Shown piece by piece: positions 56,810 through 64,000 of a stretch of 64,000 nt of DNA. The stretch's first letter is position 1. Each line of letters opens with the position of its first letter. The stretch is from assembly GCA_023055425.1 (NCBI GenBank), contig JALGPY010000004.1:59481718-59545717 (forward strand), given 5' to 3'. The notes beneath the pieces are model-generated. The model worked only from the letters and a program-made list of their open reading frames with translations, was not told the DNA's origin and did no database searches. This DNA comes from Linanthus parryae. Lineage: Eukaryota; Streptophyta; Magnoliopsida; Ericales; Polemoniaceae. Both the position numbers and the translations under genes were made by a program.

Positions 56810-58837
56810 TGTTGATGTTGATAATCCCAAGTATAGGATATTGCTACAAGTAGTACCCGAGTAAGAACGGGGTCGATTTCCACAAGGATTGGGAAAGAGA
56901 ATAAGCACTGTAGAGCCAACTAGTAAACTACTAAGCAACTAACTAAATTGAAAAAAGCGAGTTTCTCAAAGGCTTTAGAGCTAGCCAAGCTTTGAATCCA
57001 CCACTCAAGTGATGGAGTAAGAGTTGTTGATATTGCTAGAGAAAATGACTAAGAAAGAAAACAAACAACTACTAACACTATTACTAGTATGATTCAAACG
57101 AGTTTGTCAATAAGAGAGTAAGTTGGGTCAATCGATTCCAATAGAGGCCTTGTGTGTGAGCATCAACACCCAAAGTTTATGTCAAAGGAAAGAATGGATT
57201 ATATAGTAAGAGGATTTTTCTAGATCGTTTATTCAAGAGTGAAATGCAAAATCGAGATATGTCAAGCATCTTTCATATGTAAACGAGAATGTTTCCATAT
57301 GAAAGATCAAGCCACAATTCGGATATGAAATTAAACACTTGAATACTACAAATTCGATATCCAACTTAAAAGACTAGAAGAACAATTGAATTTCTCACAC
57401 ACAAGTCATCTATCTTCATCAATCAACCCAAGAAGTATCTTAGTTGTTCATATTCAAGAGAAAGGCACAAGAATCAAGAGTATTCATGAAAATATTCATT
57501 ATATTCAAGCTCAAATACTCTTCAATTCAACCAAATAACACCAACTTGCTACCAAATGATGAACAAACTACTAGTATTTGATTCAACTACACTCTAATCA
57601 ATCTAACAACAGCTAACAAACCCAGAATTGAAACTAACAGCTGCTGCAATCACAAACCAAGAACAGTGCCCAAAAATAGTGCTCAAAGCAGAGCAAAACA
57701 AACCCAATTCGAGCTCTTTCTCCCTTGGTTGTTGTTGGCTCCGTAATAGCTCAGGATGAGCTCGGAATCACCAGAACAAACCCAGAAATCGGCAAGTGCC
57801 GATAGAGAATAGAGAAAGACAGAGTATCACTTCAGCTTTTGCGTGGGTCGTGCTACCTTTCTTCTTATTTCTCTTCGGCTTAAATAAGTAGTAAGGGAGG
57901 GTTTTCGTAGCCTCCAAGGATTGATCTCAGCCCTCTAATTGAACCAATTCATCCTCTATCGTTGATGTTCAGAAGCTTCAAGAACCCTAAGTCGATTTCG
58001 GGCTTTTCTCTCGGTTTCTTGTTGGGCCGAATTGAGCAGTGGGTTAGGAAGAGGATTGGACAAGGAGAAGATTGTTACTGGTCTCGCTTGATTTGGTGAA
58101 GAAACGAGGAAGATAGGGCCTTCGAAGAAGCTTCGGGCGAAGCTTCAATGGTGGAGCTCTGTTCTGCTGTGTTGAACCGACGGGGGAGAGAAAGTGTCGA
58201 GAGAGAAGGTGAGCTGGTGCTTAACTGGTTAGGTGAAATTGCACCCGTCTCCCCCTAGCTCGCTGAAACGTTTTAAAATACCCCCATTCCTTCCTTTAAA
58301 CATTATGAAAATGGCATTTAAACCCCCACGCCGTTAGAAACAATACACTTGAGCCCTTAAAACGTTTAGCAATCCACACTTTAGCCCCAATTCTGTTAAG
58401 TTCTTCTCTATTTTTCCCTCCACTTCAACCTTTGACTCTCATTTTGACCTCTTTTCTTCTAAATCTTCAATAACGACCCCATATTCTTCTCTTGTCTTCT
58501 CAAATAGGTCTTCAAATATTCACTTTAACTTGCAAATTAGTTGCTTTGTCTTCAAATTTAGCCGCTTTATCACTTGACTTCTTCAAATTAAGCCTTCAAA
58601 TTCCTTCTTCACTTCTCTTGGTCCCTCCAAAGCCTCTCAATTCCTCATTCAAGCTTTCCCAACTAGCCCCTTGCGTTCTAAGTCACGTCTTTGCCTACAA
58701 AATAAGATAAAAAACAACCAAAACTACAAAGACAAGCATAAGTCTAGAATGAGAGATAAAATAGCTAAATTACACATATAAGCAAGTTATGAAGAGTTCC
58801 TTAGCATACTAAAATAGGCAATTTTAAGTCGTTAACA
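56810..58837 (-). repeat. 5' LTR of Gypsy C
   Basis: 2028 bp, plus-strand ends TGTTGATGTT and GTCGTTAACA, matching 26890-28933 with scattered substitutions and small indels. Flanked by B sequence on the right with duplication TTCAA. Confidence 0.9.
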
Positions 58838-58842
58838 TTCAA
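58838..58842. repeat. Target-site duplication (right) of Gypsy C
   Basis: TTCAA, one change from TCCAA at 26885-26889. Confidence 0.65.
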
Positions 58843-59990
58843 CATTCTGTGAGTTGTCAAGAAAAACGGGCAGCTTCGCATATGCGTGGACTTCAGAGAT
58901 CTTAACCGCTTCTGCCCCAAGGACGACTTTCATTACCAAACATAGACTTGCTCATCGACTCTGTCGCAAGCCACCGAATGTTCAGTTTCATGGACGAATT
59001 CAGTGGGTATAATCAAATCAAGATGGACCCTGAAGATGCGAGGAAAACTGCGTTCATCACGCCAATTGGGGTTTTCAACTACACGGTTATGCTCTTTGGA
59101 TTAAAGAATGCAGGTTCAACTTATCAACGTGCCATGATGGCTCTTTTCCATGATATGATGCATCAGGAAGTGGATTTCTATGTTGATGATTTGGTCATCA
59201 AGTCAAAGGAAGAGGCAGATTATTTGGCAGATTTACGAAAGGTGTTTGAAAGGTGCAGGAGCATCCAATTAAAGATGAATCCAATGAAGTGCGCATTTGG
59301 GGTAACTTCGTGGAAATTCTTGGGGTGTGTGATCCACCGCCATGGTATTGAGCCTGATCCTGTTAAGATTTTAGCCATCATTAGCATGGTGGCACCCCAC
59401 AACCAAAGCACCTTAAAGACGTTCTTGGGGAAGCTATCATATTTGAGAAGATTTGTACCGGCAACCGCAGAGCCGACTTTCTGTTTTGGTGATCTTCTCA
59501 AGAAAGGTGCCATGTATAACTGGACAAAGGAGCATCAAGCCATGTTTGAGAAGTTGAAGGATCTGTTGACATCACCACATGTAATGATCGCACCTCAATT
59601 GGAGTCACCACTCCTGCTATATCTGACGTCGACAAGGAGGTCTATAGGAGCGTTGTTGGCTTAAGAGCATGAAGGACAGGAAATACCGATCTATTACATA
59701 TCTCGCGTGGTGCAGCCGGCAGAGTCCAGGTACACTGACATAGAACACTATTGCCTTGCTTTATTTTTCTTCATAGGAAATTTAAATCATTATTTCGCTT
59801 CTCACAAATTCGTGGTGATCACAAAGAGTGACCCCATCCGGTACTTGTTGAGTCATTCCTCTCCCTGTTGAAGGCTAGCGAAGTGGTATGATATAACATA
59901 AGCTCGTCCAAAAGAAATTAAGTCTCACGCAGTGGCAGATTTATTAGCACAGTTCCCAGACAACAATCATGAGCCAATGGTAGAGGGTTC
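58838..59990 (+). pseudogene. Gypsy B pol, RT and RNase H after the C insertion
   Basis: Continues the gene broken at 26889. Degenerate text to 58947 (a frameshifted CVDFRDLNRFCPKDDF equivalent near 58889) is followed by an open frame 58948-59664. This has the RT motifs FSFMDEFSGYNQIKM, FGLKNAGSTYQRAM and YVDDLVIKSKEE (about 59179-59214), the connection SYLRRFV, and the start of RNase H (TRRSIGALLA). After TAA at 59662-59664 the text goes on (PIYYISRVV; ESRYTDIEH; VVITKSDPIRYLL) to about 59990 with further stops. No integrase follows, so B's integrase is missing or deleted. Confidence 0.87.
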
Positions 59991-60859
59991 CTAACACAAG
60001 AGGCCCGAGTGCGACGTTCTGGCCTAAGGATAGTTTGACAGCAAAAGTCAGAACTTGATAAAAGAACCCATCACGAGGATGACCATCGATAAAGTACCGC
60101 GAGAGCCAGATACAAAGAAAGCCACACAAGGTGAAGTTGTATCCTTTGCCTTCGAAGTAGTTCTTCGCCCTGGGATCCTTCTTCAGTATCTCTTCAGTGA
60201 GCTTGCTATTCTCATAGTGAGGGAAGAAGTATTTCACCCACTTGCCCCCAAGTGTTCTTCGCATAGGTATCAACTAGTTGGAATTTTGCAAGATCTTCCG
60301 CAGATGTCCAGCGAGTAGAAATTTTCTTGACTTCTGTTATGCATTCCACCATCTGCTCATATAGAGCGAGCTCTTCATCAGTTTCTAATGCAGCCAAGAG
60401 ATCGACCTCACCCATGGGAGGAAGATCATATGGCATATGCACTTCCTCCAAGGTGGGGGCTGCCTCACAGCGAAATGGAAGGTATGGGTTATGGGCGAGT
60501 ACCTCGAAAAGCGATTCAGAAGCATAGTCTGATCCAGTTTCACAGCAGCACCTTTCGCAGCCTTGATGGCGTAATAAACCCCATCTTGGGTCAGATTGAC
60601 AGCATGATAGGTCATCACATGATCAATCCACTCATCCATTAAATCCAAATTATTCATGAAGGCCTGGGTTGAGATCTTAGTGTGTGGGAACAATCCATTC
60701 TCAAGACCCAATATCACATCATCCTTGGCATCAATTAGGTCTAGCAGGTCCTCAGAAACAGGTTCGGGCAGGTTCCTCAATTTCACATTGGCATGATAGT
60801 AGTCTTCACCACCTAGATAAGGGGCCTTTCACAGATTTGGTTGCTTTATTTCTAGCCAT
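59944..60859 (-). pseudogene. Antisense extra ORF of Gypsy B
   Basis: A minus-strand gene between pol and the 3' UTR, running against B's own direction. Reading starts near 60859 (MARNKATKSVKGPL) and passes through three frames: 60786-60385 (EPVSEDLLDLIDAKDDVILG), 60451-60212 (EEVHMPYDLPPMGEVDLLAA) and 60273-59944 (RRTLGGKWVKYFFPHYENSK; NVALGPLVLGTLYHWL). The text is continuous in meaning across two frameshifts, so a single protein of about 300 residues existed. Tat-lineage Gypsy elements of plants are known to carry extra ORFs, often antisense, sometimes with a plant-mobile-domain-like protein. That identity here is a suggestion from position and style only. Confidence 0.6.
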
Positions 60860-61618
60860 ATCTACAGCAAGAAAAGGGGGTGGGAGAAATATATCCACTT
60901 TTTGTTTTCAAGAAGAAGTTCAAAAACAAATTTCAACCAAATATGAAGAACTGTCTAGTTCAGGTTTAAGGAGCTTCAAGTTTCTGGGTTTTAAGATTGA
61001 CTCGCATCAACTTCAATTTTGGGAATCACCAGTTCTGGGTTCGGAATTCCAGAAAACTATCGTTTTAAAGTTTCAATCTTTTAGGGTTTAAGAACCTTTT
61101 CCACAGTTACAAGCAATGGTGGGTCTTCAAATGTTTCTGGGTTTCAGATTCAACAGATAAATATATTTCATACGAGAAGCATTAATTCAAAATTGAGTAA
61201 GCCAACCTTGTGTTTTTGAAGCAATCAGAAGGAGTCGATTCGCCAAGAAGAACTTGTGATTGATTATCTTGATTTGCTCTCGGAGATTCTCATAAAACAT
61301 TCACTTTAGAGAGAAGTAGTAAGTTTGCAACAATGGAGGGTGAGGAGTATTTATTCAAATCTACTGCAGATTCGCGTCCTTTCAGTGGTCGAATCGCAAC
61401 AGTCACCGCCGAATCGCGCAATCACAGGCGTATGCTGATGTCACGACTAAAACCCTAGAGGAACAGAAGGCACGACTCTAGGGATTCTAGGTCATAATGA
61501 CACGCACGGGGGCTGATTTCTCGGACATTTTAATTGGTGTGTAGCTAAAACGCGCACGTTAGTTTTTGCGCATTGAAGTCTATCAGATAAGTGTCTCCAC
61601 GCGCAAAAAGGGGGCTAA
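60860..61618 (+). other. 3' untranslated region of Gypsy B
   Basis: No supported ORF. From 61191 it matches 22813-23239 of the short unit. It ends in the polypurine tract AAAAAGGGGGCTAA before the LTR. Confidence 0.7.
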
Positions 61619-62217
61619 TGTAGATAGTTTGTTCTAGCCGCGTAAGTCAGCTTACATGTGGCAGTTATCCAGCACATCTGGTGGTGCTCCAGTACCACAC
61701 AAGCATTACCCATGCTTGTCCATATGGGGGCTGCGAGACAGGGCCATCGCATATCATACACATGGGACTTGTAGGGACTTAGTGGTTTGGAGGCTAGAGT
61801 AAGATCTGTCGCGCGCGAGCGACAACCAAGCCCGCGCGCGACCCTTGGTAACTGCTTTTAGATATTTATGGCCACGTGTCCCATAAACCCGGTCAACCTC
61901 ATAACGGTTCCGGTATACGCCAGCGAAGTGCGTAACGTCCCTATATATGCGGTCGAACGTGCCGTTATGGTTGAGGTAATTAATCCGCCATTAATGGGCG
62001 CATTAACCCACTACAACGGTCGCATTCCCTACTATCTATAGGATTGTTAACCCTTCATTGCAATCTGATAATCACGCGGAAGCTCTGCCCATATGCTGTC
62101 TCTCTCTCAGTTACCATTGGTTGGCTCTCTCCCTACTCACAACCTCCACTCCTTGTGTTCCTATCCTCTATCCCTGGTGTACAGTTGGATCTTCCTCAAA
62201 GGATCCTCCTATATACA
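61619..62217 (+). repeat. Gypsy B, third LTR
   Basis: TGTAGATAG..CTATATACA, 599 bp, matching the other two B LTRs; followed by the duplication ACCGG and by copia A leader. Confidence 0.9.
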
Positions 62218-62749
62218 ACCGGCTTGGAGGCCGTAAAAAGAAACCACAAAATAAAACAATCACAACATCCACACCTAAGGTCATATCAAATCACCATGCA
62301 AATATCACATAAATAATTAAAATCCAATTTTAACGCGCTCGGTAATCATACTAGTGTCAAAACGGTCCAAGAGGGCCCACCATCACCATTTCCGAACCCC
62401 TAAAGGACCGCCACAAGGCCTTGGGCCGGTCGGCCTAAGCCTCACAAAGCCAAGGAGCGTGCTAAGGCGGCCCGAGCCCCTAGGTCGTGGCTTGCTGGGG
62501 CGGCAAGGAAGAGGGGGGGCGTTCTCAAGAGGGCAGAACCCTCCTAGGGGTTGTTTCTAAAATACCTCCTTCCCTTGTTTCCCAAGCTTAGTTGTTTCCA
62601 AATCGGAAAACCCCCTTTTTCCAACTTGTGCCCAAACCCTAGTTTTCTAGATCCAAAATTTCACATCCTATCCGATCCAAATTCACTAATTTCTACATTT
62701 TATGTAATCTTGTTTGGTTGAATCATATTCAAATTGCATCACTTATGCT
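62218..62749 (-). other. Untranslated leader of copia A (part 2)
   Basis: Reverse complement of the upstream part of E's leader: GGAGGCCGTAAAA at the left, CCAATTTTAACGCGCT at about 62322, TGTTTGGTTGAATCATATTC near 62710. ACCGG at 62218-62222 is the right target-site duplication of B. By comparison with E, the missing primer site and 5' LTR of A should lie about 110 bp beyond the right limit, but another element intervenes. Confidence 0.8.
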
Positions 62750-64000
62750 TGTGTAAGTTCAACTAGTTTCAAATGATTGAAACATCTTGTCTGTTTCAAG
62801 GCCTTAAAACTCTTTCAAAGGTTTGAAACATACTGAGCAGTAAACGACATGAACTTAAGGGGAGCTTATTTGTTAAATCTGATTTTCACTTCTCTATGCT
62901 TGATTATATGCACCTTTATGATGAAAGACAAATCATTTTGATTCTCTTAACTGTTATTAATCCATTTGTTTGAAAAAATTTTGCAGGAAAAAAAATTGCC
63001 TATTTTGCAGGATTACTTTCCTAAACTATGTTTTTGAAGAAAAGGAAACTGGATTGTTTGATTGATTTAGTTACTATGAAAAGGTGCCTCGAATTTGCTA
63101 ACAAACTCAGCTACAAGAACAAGTCAATATCTTTGAAGATACTGAGCAACTAGCAGTTGGAAGAGTTGTTAGAAGAGTCAAGATACATTGCTGATTTTTA
63201 GGGAAGTTAGTTTCCAGAATATCTTGAAGATCTCCAATTAAAACTAGCTCCTTATGAGGGTAATGCACATGGAGATTTGGACGACAATTAACAGAGACAC
63301 ACTTAAACACATTCAGGGTTTGACAAGCAACAAAGAAGCAGATTCTTTCCTCTCAATCCAAGCATCTTAAAGACACTTCATACACACTGCTTGATTTTGT
63401 CTTAGTGTTCGTTCTTCTAAACTCTATTTGTACATCATTCAGATAATACTTGTTACATTCTTGTTCTCGTGAATTGTTCTAGTGAACAATAGAGAATTCT
63501 TGTTGAATTAGTTAGCTAGAGCAGTTACTAGATAGGTTAGTGAGAACCACTAGCTGTAACAGAGTAAGGGAACTCTTTGTGCTTGAGATATAGGGCTTAG
63601 ATTTCGATTAATAAGAGTTGAGTGGAAAATCATGTAGGGATCAAATCCCTAAGGTAGAAACATATGTCCAAGTGGACTGAACTCCATAAATCTCTGTGTC
63701 TCTGGCATTCATTTTGTTGTTCCATACTTAGCCATATAACCTGCACAAATCATGTTTCATTTCAAGGGTTTGAAAGGCATTTCAAGGCCTTGAAAACTAT
63801 ATATTTTTATTTGTTAACTGTTTCCATTCCAAGGACTTAAAACCCAGTTCAAGGCCTTGAAATACTTACAGTTGTGCACATATTTCTTTGAAACTACTCT
63901 TTTAGCTTAAATTGCAAAAAATTTCCATACTCTATTCACCCCCGCCCCCCTCGTTCTAGAGTATTGATCATGTTTTAGCACCTATGTTACTTTCTTTTTA
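62750..64000 (+). repeat. Element H: SIRE-like LTR, running off the window
   Basis: Sequence unlike copia A starts at about 62750 (TGTGTAAGTTC). It shares the ATGATGAAAGACAA block, the region with GTTAGCTAGAGCAGTTACTAG, two TCAAGGCCTTGA palindromes (63782 and 63849), CCATACTCTATTCACCC with a C-run, and TTCTAGAGTATT with solo LTR J. No primer site is reached, so it could be a 5' LTR or a solo LTR. ORFs inside are short and unconvincing. Confidence 0.7.

Noticed and set aside
60684..61091. Plus-strand ORF of 135 codons near the end of B
   Set aside because: It overlaps the antisense ORF and 3' UTR in another frame and lacks any recognisable domain.

Overview
This is nuclear DNA from a flowering plant, probably a eudicot; the species cannot be fixed from the window. 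Almost all of it is LTR retrotransposon. The only convincing host gene is a pectin methylesterase/invertase inhibitor at 11794-12348. It lies in a small non-repetitive island (about 11000-13500 and 15029-15974) that also holds a CACTA transposon end and a 1.5-kb solo LTR with an exact target-site duplication.

Left part (1-11000): the 3' end of a plus-strand Ty1/copia element (F: pol to 1000, LTR 1015-2395); a minus-strand non-autonomous element (G: interior 2396-5149, 5' LTR 5150-7310) with a tRNA-Asp primer site; and a truncated SIRE/Maximus-like copia element (I: RT-RNase H 7594-8970, extra ORF 9422-11062).

Right part (15975-64000): one deep nest. Copia A (minus; LTR 15975-17343, pol 17358-21160, leader to 22169 and again 62218-62749) is split by Gypsy B (plus; 22170-62217, tRNA-Trp primer, Tat-like with an antisense ORF). 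B's reverse transcriptase is split by Gypsy C (minus; 26890-58837, Athila-like, tRNA-Asp primer). C's gag is split by D (plus; 34763-55365, non-autonomous, tRNA-Asp primer, exact 5-bp duplication AGACT). D's second unit is split by copia E (44779-53665). Another SIRE-like LTR (H) starts at about 62750 inside A and leaves the window.

Three points stand out. (1) B, D and E each have a tandem, LTR-sharing layout rather than a simple two-LTR layout. (2) The first B unit carries a 39-nt stretch complementary to the whole 3' half of tRNA-Trp, joined directly to 3' UTR sequence, which looks like a preserved reverse-transcription error. (3) D and G define a non-autonomous family, apparently a relative of the Athila-like C, with an unfamiliar protein, clusters of palindromes in the LTR whose arms covary between families, and conserved stem-loops after the ORF.

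No retrotransposon pol reading frame here is intact. E is closest: one continuous frame with three stop codons. Boundaries were read by eye from repeats, TG/CA ends, primer sites and duplications; tRNA and domain names come from memory of the families, not from searches.
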